This document shows, piece by piece, positions 1-9,999 of a stretch of 64,000 nucleotides of DNA; position 1 is the first letter of the stretch, and every line of letters begins with the position of its first letter. The translations under genes and the position numbers were made by a program. Where the stretch lies: contig OX352761.1 in assembly GCA_947095585.1 (NCBI GenBank), positions 33,633,777 through 33,697,776 on the forward strand. The letters are read 5' to 3'. The DNA is from Nephrocerus scutellatus (lineage: Eukaryota > Arthropoda > Insecta > Diptera > Pipunculidae). The notes beneath the pieces were generated by a model that was not told the origin of the DNA, ran no database searches, and was given only the letters and a program-made list of their open reading frames with translations.

Positions 1-437
1 AGGCCGATAAAAAAATCCAAGAGATCTATCGATATGTTAGGAACTGCATGGAAATGGATTGCAGGATCACCCGATAGTAATGATCTCAGAATAATAATAA
101 CCAACTTTTAATAAATAGAGTATTGTTAGAAAAACAACATAACATAACAGAAGTAACGAATAAACTTTTAAAAGCATTTGAACATACAGAAAATATCCAG
201 CATAAATTAGCTACTAACATAATGTATCAATTACAAATAATAAAAGAGAAAATAATAAAAATTAATTATGCCATTCATTGTTCCAAATCTGGCATAACTA
301 ATACCATGATTTATGGGAACAAAGAAATTAATATTGTTAAAGAATACATAAAAGAACAAAAAAAAGCCCATACAATAATTGAACTACATAGTTTAATGTA
401 CGAACATATTTATGTATACATTTTTTTTATTGTTTAA
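1..437 (+). pseudogene. Fragment of errantivirus-type env (F-protein-like)
   Basis: The first ~110 bases read as an env stretch with a dibasic cleavage-like site (KSKRSIDMLG), then a Trp-rich segment and an acidic turn (WKWIAGSPDS), the arrangement seen after the furin site of insect errantivirus envelope proteins (baculovirus F-like family). The frame then meets stops. An open frame at 123-437 continues with helical, Asn/Lys-rich sequence containing an ESCRT-unrelated, env-like ectodomain pattern. No LTR can be paired with it inside the window, and its left side is cut by the window edge. It is a broken remnant on the same strand as the other LTR elements. The family call is moderate because only the cleavage region is diagnostic. 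Confidence 0.5.
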
Positions 438-1213
438 ACAGTTTCCAGAATTTAAGTAATTTTTTTTTGAACATGTTTACTTTGTTTTAAATGGAAATTA
501 CTTGACTTATTTTATTTGCTTCTACACCTTTTCAGTAGGTACATGGCGGTTCGGTAGCCACAAGGGGTTTAAACCCGATAGGGGGTTCCAAATACATCAG
601 AGACCCATTTCAAGGAGTGTGTATAGAAAGGGGGTCAGTAGGTGTGATCCCCGCTACCGCCCACATCAAGGCCAATCCTCTCGAGATAAGGAGTTCGGTG
701 TAACTCTCCTCTATTTGGCTTTTTTTAAAGCACGTCAATTATTTAGGTAATGGAAGAAGACATGGGTTGACCACGACTCAACCCCGGTAGCCGACGAGCA
801 TGGCCGAATCAAACACGAGCGCCCAGGTCAAACATGCCTTCCCAGGAATACTGTGCAAGTAATGGCAGCGACTTCCGTATCATCTTGTCTTTCCACAAGT
901 TCCATCTAAATTCATAACAACATTGTCGCGAATAAAAATGCCAACATTCCAATAAGGTCGCCGAATTCTCTTACACCATCGCGTATCGATATTACCTACA
1001 TTTTATTTTAGTTTTAGTCTGTAGTCTTAAGAGAGATTCGTGAAAGAGTAGGTTCACCTTTTTTTTATATAATAAACTGATAATAAAAAACTTGTAGTTT
1101 TTACTTAAGTTTACTTCTAATAGATGGATATAGATTTAAAAACAATATTCGTTGGTGTTAGTGCAACAAATAACAGTAAAGGCAGATAGAGTCTGCCGCT
1201 TAGTAACTGGGCA
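438..1213. other. Unassigned interspersed sequence left of errantivirus 1
   Basis: I see no convincing gene here. An open frame at 502-750 has no recognisable domain. The stretch is partly GC-richer (540-860) than its neighbours, which suggests an unidentified element or an old LTR. The last ~70 bases up to 1213 were contiguous with the sequence now at 8028 before errantivirus 1 inserted. Confidence 0.3.
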
Positions 1214-1217
1214 CGCG

Positions 1218-1566
1218 AGTTATGTATACTTCAGCATCCCCAAACGAAGCATCCACAAAAGACCGATATGACACGTTTCTGTCGGACGAAAATAGTTATC
1301 TCCACGAAACGTGTTGAATAACCATGTGACCAAGATAAGGAATAGCTGGGTGGTCTTAGGCAGTTCTTTGTCTTGTGCAAAAGCAAAAGCACAAAGTGCT
1401 GACTTATCATAATGACACGATATATATAAGTTACCATAGATTGTTTAAGGAGTGCTTTTTTCCGTTGACCGTCAAGTCAACCACATCTATTATTGCTCTA
1501 AGTTTTTGAGTTGAGTTTTTTGAATAAAGTTTTTTTTTAATACTAAGCTCGGACACTTCTTTATTT
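1218..1566 (+). repeat. 5' LTR of EV1
   Basis: A 349-bp repeat starting AGTTATGTATAC and ending CTTCTTTATTT, directly repeated at 7675-8023 with no difference that I can find by eye. It contains a TATATATAAG box near 1424 and an AATAAA signal near 1523, consistent with promoter and polyadenylation functions. Its first ~100 bases also encode the env C-terminus in the 3' copy. Confidence 0.95.
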
Positions 1567-1583
1567 GGCGCAGTCGGTAGGAT
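1566..1583 (+). promoter_or_regulatory. Primer-binding site, tRNA-Ser type
   Basis: TGGCGCAGTCGGTAGGAT starts at the last LTR base and is complementary to the 3' end of insect tRNA-Ser including CCA. The same primer type is used by 17.6/297-like errantiviruses. Confidence 0.9.
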
Positions 1584-1819
1584 AACTCTAAAACGGGTTA
1601 TCCAGTGGTTCGAATATAATTTGTTAAAATAACGCAGTGAAATTAAAAGTACATATTTAAAATTTACTTAGTACCTGTGAAATCAAATTTAATAAAAAAA
1701 AATTTCTCATTACATCTAACTAGCTTATGGATATATCCAGCTAGAATAATAAAGTAGTGTGAAGAATAAGAAACAAAACACATCCAACGAGACAGTGAAA
1801 AAAAAAAGAAATTAACTTT

Positions 1820-3079
1820 ATGAAAAAAGACAAAACCGAATTCTACAACAACAATAGACAAGGATTGAAAATGTCGACGACAGAGGAACTAACAGCGGAA
1901 ATTCTTCGGAAGAATCAGCAACTGGAACAAATGTCATCAGCTTACCAGATACTGAAGCGTAGGGAGGTAACTCGTGAGAATACTGAAAAAGTATTAAGAG
2001 AAGTGAAACATATGTCCACCTTCACCGGACATAGCGAAGTGACCATCAATTCATTTATTAGCAACGTGGAGTACTACTTATCAGGAGTCACCGATGAAGA
2101 ATTACTAAAATGTATGGTGCGGACAATATACTACGAGAAGATCCAAGGAGAAGCCAAGAATACCATCATCAACTTACCACAACCAGACAATTGGACATCT
2201 ATAAAAAGCGTACTCAAATTGCGGTACAAACCTGATGTAGAGCCATCAGACATATATCGAAGAATAACCAACATACGTGCAAATAATGTAAGTGATTTAG
2301 CTATGGAGATTCAAAATTTAAAATATAAATCCGATGAATTAAGCGTTTATTATAAAGATGATAAAGGTATAGACCTAAACAATGTAGATAGCATATTAGT
2401 AAATACAATAAAAGAAATGACACAGGGCGTACTCTTAGACAAAATATACGAACAGACGGACTTAGGAACGATAGTTGCCATTATGAGAAATAGAAGATTT
2501 GAAGATTCCTGTATAAGAGAGGAATTTAAGAAATATAGGCATGCAAATAAAGAGAGTAAAAATAATAATAAACACAGTTATAGTTCTAAACATGAATATA
2601 AAAATAATTTGCCACATCAGTTAGAAAAAAATCAACGGCATGAAACAAACCGACCAACACACTATTACAGAAATTACCAGGGTCAAGAAACTAGACATTC
2701 AGGACAATATCGACAAGATCAGGGAATAAATTCTAGACAATACAGACAAAACTACCAAGGACAAGCTCGTTACAATTCGGAACAAAGACGAACATACCAA
2801 CCAAGGATTCAAGGACACGATTCGGCACAGATTCGACAGAACTTCTCTAGAACCGAAGCAATGGAAGTAGATAACATTGAGAGCAGAGGAGAGGTAAATA
2901 ACTTACACCGACAACACCTCCGATCAGGAAACCTCAGCAGATATTCGGGCCAAAATCGCCTACAACAGAATATGACCGAGCAAAGATCAAGAACGTCACC
3001 TTATAATCATAATAACAAAACTTTAGAAACAGACAAATATTCTTATGAAAGAAATACTTCCGAGTTTTTTATCAACTAG
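1820..3079 (+). CDS. gag: Gag polyprotein of EV1
   Basis: A 419-residue structural protein that would form the particle core. The N-terminal half is a helical Gag domain typical of retrotransposon Gag (leading into TFTGHSEVTINSFISNVEYY). The C-terminal third is Gln/Arg/Tyr-rich and basic with short repeats, and has no CCHC zinc knuckle, which is usual for errantiviruses. A second in-frame ATG at 1871 (AAAATGTCG) is a reasonable alternative start; 1820 is simply the first. Gag ends at 3079, overlapping the pol frame by about 30 bases in the -1 register. Confidence 0.85.
   Translation: MKKDKTEFYNNNRQGLKMSTTEELTAEILRKNQQLEQMSSAYQILKRREVTRENTEKVLREVKHMSTFTGHSEVTINSFISNVEYYLSGVTDEELLKCMVRTIYYEKIQGEAKNTIINLPQPDNWTSIKSVLKLRYKPDVEPSDIYRRITNIRANNVSDLAMEIQNLKYKSDELSVYYKDDKGIDLNNVDSILVNTIKEMTQGVLLDKIYEQTDLGTIVAIMRNRRFEDSCIREEFKKYRHANKESKNNNKHSYSSKHEYKNNLPHQLEKNQRHETNRPTHYYRNYQGQETRHSGQYRQDQGINSRQYRQNYQGQARYNSEQRRTYQPRIQGHDSAQIRQNFSRTEAMEVDNIESRGEVNNLHRQHLRSGNLSRYSGQNRLQQNMTEQRSRTSPYNHNNKTLETDKYSYERNTSEFFIN
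3049..3079 (+). promoter_or_regulatory. gag-pol -1 frameshift window of EV1
   Basis: The pol frame becomes open at 3049 and gag stops at 3079, so a ribosome must slip -1 within these 31 bases to make Gag-Pol. The only obvious slip candidate is the T6 run at 3065-3070 (G TTT TTT), which is not a perfect canonical heptamer. Downstream structure was not assessed. Confidence 0.55.
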
Positions 3080-6000
3080 CCTCGGAAGAACTCCCCATAA
3101 TAGAAATAACCATAAACACAAAAAAATACTTAGCTCTAATAGACACAGGTTCGTCTCTCAGTATAATTGATGATAAAATAAATACTTTTAAAATAGTAAG
3201 AATTAAGCCTATATATTATTCCACCATAAATGGAAAAGATTCCATCATATATGAAGCTCAAACACCTGCACCAGATGAACTCAAGGCACCAGTAGGAGCA
3301 CTTATTAAGTGGAAAGTTAAACAGTTACCAAATAGAAAATATCAGTTTATTATAGGTACGGATTTACTTAATAAGCTAAACACATTAATAGATTTAGAGG
3401 AAGGGATAATAAAGCTCAACGGTCAAATAATTCGATTTCAAAATAAGCCATACTCAACTAATGAAATATACACTTTGGAAACTGTAAACGAAAATATTAT
3501 GCATTTAAAATTAGACAATTTAAATAAAGAGGAATACGCAGCCATAGATAAAATTATTAAAAGATTCAGTAAATTATTTTTTAAAGAGGGTGACAGACTT
3601 ACAAGCACTTCGGTAATAGAACACGAAATTAAGACAACTACAGATCAACAAATAAATTCAAAACTATATAGGTATCCACCAAAGCACGAGGAGGAAGTCA
3701 GAAGACAAATCGCAGAAATGGAAGTACAGGGCATCATAAGAAAAAGCCATTCCAAGTATTGTAGTCCATTAATAGTAATACCAAAAAAAAACGATAATTC
3801 CGGAGACAAAAAGTACCGTATAGTTATCGACTATCGGAAACTTAATGAGGTGACTATCGATGACAAGTTCCCACTGCCTAACATAGACTCTATATTAGAC
3901 AAGCTGGGTCGAGCACATTACTTTACAACAATAGATTTGGCAAAAGGATATCACCAAATTCACATTAAAGAAGAGGATAGGAAAAAGACAGCTTTTATTA
4001 CACCACATGGATTATATGAGTTTATAAGAATGCCATTCGGTCTCAAGAATGCCCCAGCGACATTCCAAAGGCTAATGAATGAAATTTTTAGAGATTATAT
4101 TAATAAGACGTGTGTTATATACCTAGACGACATATTAATATTTAGTACCACTCTTCAAGAACACATCAAAGCAATCTCAGACATTTTTAAAGTACTAGAA
4201 TCCAAAGGCTTAAAAATGCAGGTAGACAAATGTAATTTTTTAAGAAAAGAGACGGAATTTTTAGGTCATATACTTACGAAAGACGGACTAAAACCCAACC
4301 CAAATAAGATAAAAACAATTGAAAAATTAGAAGTTCCTAAATCGCAGAAGCAAATAAAAAGCTTTTTAGGGTTGACAGGATTTTATAGAAAATTCATACG
4401 AGACTACGCGAAAGTAGCACAACCAATCACAAAGTATCTCAAGAAAAACACTAAAATTAACCTGAATGACCCAACCTATATAGAAGCATTTGAAAAACTA
4501 AAAACTCTCATTAGCAGTCATCCAATACTAAGATTTCCCGATTTTGACAAACAATTTCACTTGACAACAGACGCATCAAACTATGCCATCGGGGCGGTTC
4601 TCTCACAAGAAGGACATCCAGTTTGTTTTGCATCAAGGACTCTTAACAATCACGAGCGCAATTATGCAGCCACAGACAAAGAGTTTCTGGCTATCATGTG
4701 GGCGGTAAACTACTTCCGACCATATCTTTACGGTAACAAGTTTATAATATTCACTGATCACCAGCCAATAAAATACCTACATGCTAAATACAAAGGTAAA
4801 GACATATCCCCGAGACACCAAAGGTGGCTCTTAAAGTTAGGAGAATATATATTCCAAATAGAATATTTAAAGGGAAAGGAAAATAGAGTTGCGGATTTTC
4901 TAAGTAGACTAGAACATAACGAAGAAGACGTTTCAAAACGAGACCAAGATATGACAGACACTACGAAGTCAAGAAATCCTTCGGACTCAGATTTAGGATT
5001 GTTATTCAACATGGAAGAATGCGATGATATAACAATGGCTACAGTTCACTCCGCCGAAGAAGAATTGTTAGATCACATCCCCATTAAAGAGGAAATAGTT
5101 AACAAATATAAAACACAAATAATCTTAACCAATAACAAAACCCAAGAAATAGAAATACTCCATGGAAAACGAATAATCCATATAGCAAACTACGATTTTA
5201 ACAATTTAGATGATATATTTAGGCGATTATTAAAGAAAGGAATTACAGGTATATATTCAGAACTACCAGATCATGAATATAATATAGTGCAGGAAAAATT
5301 ACGAGAAATGTTCTCAAACGATAATCAAATTAAATTTATTAAATGTTCATATAGAGCACAGGATATTAAAACGGAAACCGAAGCAGTCAAACAAATCTCT
5401 TTGTACCATATAAGAGAAAGTCTACATTCAGGTATACAAGAAACATACAACAAGATAAAATTTAAAATATATTTCCCAAAACTATTAGAGTTGATACAAA
5501 TTGTTATCAACCAATGCGACATTTGTCAACAATCAAAATATGACCGACGACCGATTAAACCTAAATTCTATTATACCGAAACAGCAACAGATTTGAATGA
5601 AATAATTCACATAGACACTTTTGTAATCATGAAGTGTAGTTTTCTTACAGTAATAGATAAATTCTCAAAGTTCGGTTCTGCATATCATTTGCCAGACAGA
5701 AACCATGTTACAATAATAGAAGAATTGGAAAATCACTTTACTAAAATAGGAAAACCAACAAAAATTATTGCAGATAATGAATTTAGATCAATCCAAATAA
5801 AAGAATTTTTACAAGAGAAAGGTGTAGAGATACATTACACGAAACCCAATAGCCATACTGGTAACGCGGATATTGAAAGGTTTCATAGCACCATATTAGA
5901 GAAGTGTAGAATTCTCATATTAACTAAACGAAACACATCAATTAAGAGGTTAACACAAATAGCTATAAATAACTATAATGAACGATTCCACTCAACCATC

Positions 6001-6291
6001 AGAACCATGCCGAAGGACGTACAACGTCATAATATAGACTTTGATAAGATTAGACACCATTTACGAATAGTTAAGGAAGTTAATTTAGACAAAGTAAACG
6101 CTAAGCGTGAAGATTATGAAGAAACCAGATCTACAGGGTTTATACGAAATTATAAGGCAGTTAGGCATAAGCATCAACCTAGATTTAAGAGAGGTAAATT
6201 AGATAACATTCACACGACTAATATTAAAAGACAACCAAAATTTTCAGCTTTTCATGATAACATTAATACTACTCCTAACAACATCAACTAA
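3049..6291 (+). CDS. pol: Pol polyprotein of EV1 (protease, RT, RNase H, integrase)
   Basis: There is one uninterrupted frame of about 1,080 codons. Protease: LIDTGSS active site at ~3136, with IIGTDLL near 3350. Reverse transcriptase: YLDDI catalytic motif at ~4119, preceded by IDYRKLNE and the FGLKNAPATFQR motif. RNase H: TDASNYAIGAVLSQ at ~4567 and FTDHQPIK at ~4753. Integrase: HHCC-like region ending CDICQQ at ~5515, then the acidic triad in HIDTF (~5611), IADNE (~5767) and IERFHS (~5872). It would be made as a Gag-Pol fusion, as there is no good ATG at its start. All catalytic motifs that I looked for are present. The 3' end overlaps env by 38 bases. Confidence 0.92.
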   Translation, partial: KKYFRVFYQLASEELPIIEITINTKKYLALIDTGSSLSIIDDKINTFKIVRIKPIYYSTINGKDSIIYEAQTPAPDELKAPVGALIKWKVKQLPNRKYQFIIGTDLLNKLNTLIDLEEGIIKLNGQIIRFQNKPYSTNEIYTLETVNENIMHLKLDNLNKEEYAAIDKIIKRFSKLFFKEGDRLTSTSVIEHEIKTTTDQQINSKLYRYPPKHEEEVRRQIAEMEVQGIIRKSHSKYCSPLIVIPKKNDNSGDKKYRIVIDYRKLNEVTIDDKFPLPNIDSILDKLGRAHYFTTIDLAKGYHQIHIKEEDRKKTAFITPHGLYEFIRMPFGLKNAPATFQRLMNEIFRDYINKTCVIYLDDILIFSTTLQEHIKAISDIFKVLESKGLKMQVDKCNFLRKETEFLGHILTKDGLKPNPNKIKTIEKLEVPKSQKQIKSFLGLTGFYRKFIRDYAKVAQPITKYLKKNTKINLNDPTYIEAFEKLKTLISSHPILRFPDFDKQFHLTTDASNYAIGAVLSQEGHPVCFASRTLNNHERNYAATDKEFLAIMWAVNYFRPYLYGNKFIIFTDHQPIKYLHAKYKGKDISPRHQRWLLKLGEYIFQIEYLKGKENRVADFLSRLEHNEEDVSKRDQDMTDTTKSRNPSDSDLGLLFNMEECDDITMATVHSAEEELLDHIPIKEEIVNKYKTQIILTNNKTQEIEILHGKRIIHIANYDFNNLDDIFRRLLKKGITGIYSELPDHEYNIVQEKLREMFSNDNQIKFIKCSYRAQDIKTETEAVKQISLYHIRESLHSGIQETYNKIKFKIYFPKLLELIQIVINQCDICQQSKYDRRPIKPKFYYTETATDLNEIIHIDTFVIMKCSFLTVIDKFSKFGSAYHLPDRNHVTIIEELENHFTKIGKPTKIIADNEFRSIQIKEFLQEKGVEIHYTKPNSHTGNADIERFHSTILEKCRILILTKRNTSIKRLTQIAINNYNERFHSTIRTMPKDVQRHNIDFDKIRHHLRIVKEVNLDKVNAKREDYEETRSTGFIRNYKAVRHKHQPRFKRGKLDNIHTTNIKRQPKFSAFHDNINTTPNNIN

Positions 6292-7774
6292 CGGACTACT
6301 GAGTATCGAAGAAGTAAAAGAACAGAGTGGTTTTACAGAAATACAAATAAACGAAGCAGACATAGTAACTAAGACAGATATAATAATTCATTTGATTAAA
6401 CCAATGGAAATAGTAGACGTATTAAATGATATTTCAACAAATATAGAAAACCTTGATGTGCTACACAAGGATTTACTTAAAACAGAACTTAAACATCTGA
6501 GGAATAAAGTAAATACTATTATACCTAGAGATAACAGAAAGAAAAGAGGATTAGTCAATTTTGTAGGAAGTACATCAAAATGGCTTTTTGGAACAATGGA
6601 CAATGAGGATAGAGTAGACATTGAAAATCATCTCAGAAATATAGATATAAACAATCACAATGCTATTACTAATGTAAATCAACAAATTTCAATAAATGAT
6701 AACTTTAGCAAATCATTTAAGCAACTAAAAGATATAATACAGAAAGACAGAACAATAATCTTAGGACAGTTAAAAAACGTAACCAGTAAAACCATAAACC
6801 AGAACTTATTTTATGACCAAGTTTTTAAAGTACAATTAATAAAAGAAAAAATTGAACACATACAAGACAATTTAGCGTCCGCCAGGTATGGAATGTTACA
6901 TCCAAACATACTTACAGATGAAGAGATAAAAATATATAATATAGATATAAATAAAATAAAGTATATAAAATTAGGCATAACTAAATTTGAAGACAATGTG
7001 TTAATATTTGCTATTAAGATTCCTAAAGAAATTGAAAAAATACAGCTAAGAATGATTATACCCATACCAAATAAATATCAGAAAGAAATAGATTATCCTA
7101 ACGAAATTGTATTCAAATATAATAATTTAACATATCAATACCAAAATCTAAAATATTTAAACGAATTAGACTTAAGTAAACATTGTTCTTACCAACATAA
7201 CTGTAAACTTGTACGAAATAATAATACAGAAATTCTTTCGCTAGATGACGAAACTATTGTAATAAAAAATGCAAATCAATTAAAAATAAATCAAAATTGT
7301 GATGAACGAAATTTAAATATAACAGGAAACGCATTAATTCATTTTAATAATTGTGAAATAAAAATGCTAGATCATTATTTTTCAAATATCAAGCAAACGT
7401 TCCAAGAACGGTTTTACTATCCAATAAATCAAAATTTTAAAAATTTCAGCGATAAAATAACATTAGATGATATCATATTAAAAAATGAAATTAATATACA
7501 TAAAATAGAGGAGTTGCAGTACCACAAAAACGTGTCATATGGAATAAATTTGAGTTTAATCATTATTATATTCATTTCAATAGTAATCATATTGTTTTGT
7601 AGAAAAAATCCAAAACCAATTAAAGTTAAAATAGATAACAAAATTCAGGAGAATTTTAAAATAAACGAGGGGGAAGTTATGTATACTTCAGCATCCCCAA
7701 ACGAAGCATCCACAAAAGACCGATATGACACGTTTCTGTCGGACGAAAATAGTTATCTCCACGAAACGTGTTGA
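6254..7774 (+). CDS. env: Env-like glycoprotein of EV1 (baculovirus F-protein family)
   Basis: A 506-residue predicted membrane glycoprotein. It begins with a short hydrophobic signal-like segment (ITLILLLTTSTNG). A furin-type site (RKKRG, residues ~96-100) is followed by the conserved hydrophobic/acidic segment typical of F-like envelope proteins. A long coiled ectodomain with Cys residues follows, then one transmembrane helix near residue 440 (LIIIIFISIVIILF) and a cytoplasmic tail. The frame opens inside the pol end and ends 100 bases inside the 3' LTR, so the LTR encodes the tail. Errantivirus env is normally expressed from a spliced RNA. The gene is open throughout. Confidence 0.88.
   Translation: MITLILLLTTSTNGLLSIEEVKEQSGFTEIQINEADIVTKTDIIIHLIKPMEIVDVLNDISTNIENLDVLHKDLLKTELKHLRNKVNTIIPRDNRKKRGLVNFVGSTSKWLFGTMDNEDRVDIENHLRNIDINNHNAITNVNQQISINDNFSKSFKQLKDIIQKDRTIILGQLKNVTSKTINQNLFYDQVFKVQLIKEKIEHIQDNLASARYGMLHPNILTDEEIKIYNIDINKIKYIKLGITKFEDNVLIFAIKIPKEIEKIQLRMIIPIPNKYQKEIDYPNEIVFKYNNLTYQYQNLKYLNELDLSKHCSYQHNCKLVRNNNTEILSLDDETIVIKNANQLKINQNCDERNLNITGNALIHFNNCEIKMLDHYFSNIKQTFQERFYYPINQNFKNFSDKITLDDIILKNEINIHKIEELQYHKNVSYGINLSLIIIIFISIVIILFCRKNPKPIKVKIDNKIQENFKINEGEVMYTSASPNEASTKDRYDTFLSDENSYLHETC
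7667..7674 (+). promoter_or_regulatory. Polypurine tract of EV1
   Basis: GAGGGGGA lies directly before the 3' LTR, the usual priming site for plus-strand synthesis. It falls inside the env coding frame. Confidence 0.85.
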
Positions 7775-8023
7775 ATAACCATGTGACCAAGATAAGGAAT
7801 AGCTGGGTGGTCTTAGGCAGTTCTTTGTCTTGTGCAAAAGCAAAAGCACAAAGTGCTGACTTATCATAATGACACGATATATATAAGTTACCATAGATTG
7901 TTTAAGGAGTGCTTTTTTCCGTTGACCGTCAAGTCAACCACATCTATTATTGCTCTAAGTTTTTGAGTTGAGTTTTTTGAATAAAGTTTTTTTTTAATAC
8001 TAAGCTCGGACACTTCTTTATTT
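7675..8023 (+). repeat. 3' LTR of EV1
   Basis: A 349-bp direct repeat of 1218-1566, followed by the CGCG target duplication at 8024-8027. Its first 100 bases encode the end of env. Confidence 0.95.
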
Positions 8024-8027
8024 CGCG

Positions 8028-8577
8028 CATAGTATCTCGACGGTTGCTGGACAAATTAACTCCCAGTCTGGCACTGAAAGTGTTCTTGATAACCTACTTT
8101 CTAATGACAAGAACAAGTTTTCGGCAGTGATGATGGCCCAAAAAAGACGTCAGCACGCACCGATCGTGGTGTCAAAAAGGGGGGTCAGGGAAGTGGTCAA
8201 CACTCATAATCGCTTTCATCCTTTGGCTAAAAAGAATGATGAAATCATCTCACCGGAAAACACTCAAGCGAGTTCAAGTGGCATAAACTCCAACTGCATT
8301 TCAAGTGGCAACAACCCTGGAAGCTCTCACAACATCAAAAGAAGCAGCGACAACGGAAGTTCCACGAACGGCAACCAAAGAAAAACCATTCTTCAATTCT
8401 GAGCCTTGGTGTCCTCCCATCTTCACAAAAGGAGTCTCAGCTAAAACCATTATGGATTTTATGAGTAAGTCTAACAAAAATCTAAATAATGCAAAATTTA
8501 TTGCTAATGGTTTTGGAAAATTAAAAATAATTGTAAAGGAAGTCGAACTGCATAGCCTCTTCATAAAAAATTTCAGG
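8028..8577 (+). pseudogene. LINE ORF1 fragment with PRE_C2HC-like domain
   Basis: Two overlapping frames (8127-8402 and 8305-8595) give a low-complexity Ser/Asn/Thr stretch followed by CPPIFTKGVSAKTIMDF and a basic segment. This resembles the PRE_C2HC domain that precedes zinc knuckles in ORF1 proteins of jockey/X-element LINEs. Zinc knuckles are not seen, and the frame shifts near 8400, so this is a relic. It was probably contiguous with the sequence left of EV1. Confidence 0.5.
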
Positions 8578-8578
8578 A

Positions 8579-9486
8579 ATGGAATCAGAATATGACATAT
8601 ATTACAGCTGTCATGCAAGACATCATGTGCTCGGGGTGGGGTTTTTAGTCAGCAAAAGAATGAAACCCACCGTTATCGGCTTAAAAGCAATAAATGAACG
8701 GCTATGCACCCTTCTCGTGTGGGGCAAATTTAAAAACATAAGCCTCATTAATGTTCACGCACCTACAGAGGATTCCCCAGATAATGAAAAAGAAGAATTC
8801 TTTGAATCAGTCGAACGGGAGCTCCATGCCTGTCCTCAGTATGACGTAAAAATCATTCTGGGGGATATGAATGCCAAAATAGGTAGGGAGCCATTATTCA
8901 GGCTGTACATTGGCACCCATAGCTTACACGAGAACACTAATGACAATGGACAACGAGTCATAGAGATGGCAGCAAGCAATAATATGGTCGTTGTGAGTAC
9001 AAGGTCTGCGCGTTAAAATATCCACAAAGCCAGCTGGGTATCTCCTGATGGAGCCACTCGCAACCAGATAGACCAACCGAAGACCGAACCTGATGACGGT
9101 TCGATCGTACCGAGGTGCCAACGTCGACTCGGACCACGATTTTGTTGGTGTAGTGCTTCGAGCGCGGATTGCATCATCAAGAAAGACTGCATCCGCTAAT
9201 CAGATTCAAGTCAACACGGCTGCCCTTCGCATCAAAGAGACTTGAAACAACTACGGTCAAGCGATAAGATTCGCTCTAAATGCAGAGAGACTAAGTCCTG
9301 GGGCTGAGATACCGGCCGTAGAAGAGAAATGGACACGCCTTAAGAATACTGTCATTAGTATTGGTGACTCCATCTTAGGCAGTAGTCGTAGAGATCTGAA
9401 CGACTGGTTCGATGACAAATGTAAGCTAGCGACTGAACGTAAGAATGTTGCGAACCGAGCAATGCAACAATCTCATAGAACGCGGG
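8579..9486 (+). pseudogene. Non-LTR retrotransposon, endonuclease part (left piece of a split LINE)
   Basis: The frame 8579-9016 encodes an exonuclease-endonuclease-phosphatase domain of the kind often labelled craniofacial-development-protein-2-like in insect LINEs: LINVHAPTE at ~8746 and ILGDMNAKIG at ~8858. Shifted frames continue with SDH-like and basic linker sequence up to 9486. There EV2 is inserted, and the LINE resumes at 17441. Stops and frameshifts make it inactive. Confidence 0.8.
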
Positions 9487-9490
9487 CGCG

Positions 9491-9845
9491 AGTTACAGAC
9501 GCAACAACAACAACAACATTATCAGCAACCTGCACAGCAAGCCGACAACCTGTGGTCATTGCCACCGGACACCACATCTCCCACATTCCCACAGTTCAAC
9601 ATATTTCGCAAGAAATAAAAATGCACATTAATTCATAAGAAATAAAAATGTAGTTCTCACGTTGTAAATCGCAAAGGTGATTGCAAAATTGCAATATCAG
9701 CGTCTGCTTCATTTCCGACCACTGATCACCTTTGCGACAATAGCTTTAATTTTAACTTTGTAAAATAGCGTAAGTTAGTTCTGAGTGAGTTTTGATTCAA
9801 TAAAGATCATTTTTTTTCCCCTAACTAAACAACAGAATTATAATT
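9491..9845 (+). repeat. 5' LTR of EV2
   Basis: A 355-bp repeat from AGTTACAGACGC to ATTATAATT, identical by eye to 17082-17436. The start is CAA-rich and, in the 3' copy, encodes the env C-terminus. An AATAAAG signal lies near 9800. Confidence 0.95.
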
Positions 9846-9862
9846 GGCGCAGTCGGGTAGTC
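9845..9862 (+). promoter_or_regulatory. Primer-binding site of EV2 (partial tRNA-Ser match)
   Basis: TGGCGCAGTCGG matches the tRNA-Ser 3' end for the first 12 bases, then diverges from the EV1 site (GTAGTCC). Either a different Ser isoacceptor is used or the match is simply shorter. Confidence 0.7.
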
Positions 9863-9999
9863 CGGTCAATGTTTTAAATTCGATTTGTTGAAAGCATATT
9901 TGCGGTGGATTCCCGTTTTTTTTTCGAACATATAGTTATAAAACAGTGAATTTTAATTCCTTATGACCGAGGACCTACAAAACAAAAAGAGGGAAAAAT

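Larger units (their letters stand above)
1218..8023 (+). mobile_element. Errantivirus 1 (EV1): complete Gypsy-type LTR retrotransposon with gag, pol and env
   Basis: A complete 6.8-kb element bounded by two 349-bp LTRs that appear identical base for base. It is flanked by the 4-bp target duplication CGCG (1214-1217 and 8024-8027). Order: LTR, tRNA-Ser primer-binding site, gag, pol (protease, reverse transcriptase, RNase H, integrase), env, polypurine tract, LTR. This is the arrangement of insect errantiviruses such as 17.6, 297 and ZAM. All three genes are open, with gag-pol needing a -1 frameshift. Identical LTRs mean a recent insertion. CGCG duplications match the GCGCGC-type target known for the ZAM lineage; the lineage assignment is an inference. 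Confidence 0.95.

Noticed and set aside
502..750. 82-codon open frame
   Set aside because: No recognisable domain and compositional features of a GC-richer repeat; no support as a gene.
1231..1437. Minus-strand frame repeated exactly at 7688-7894
   Set aside because: It is the antisense of the EV1 LTR; identity only reflects the LTR pair.
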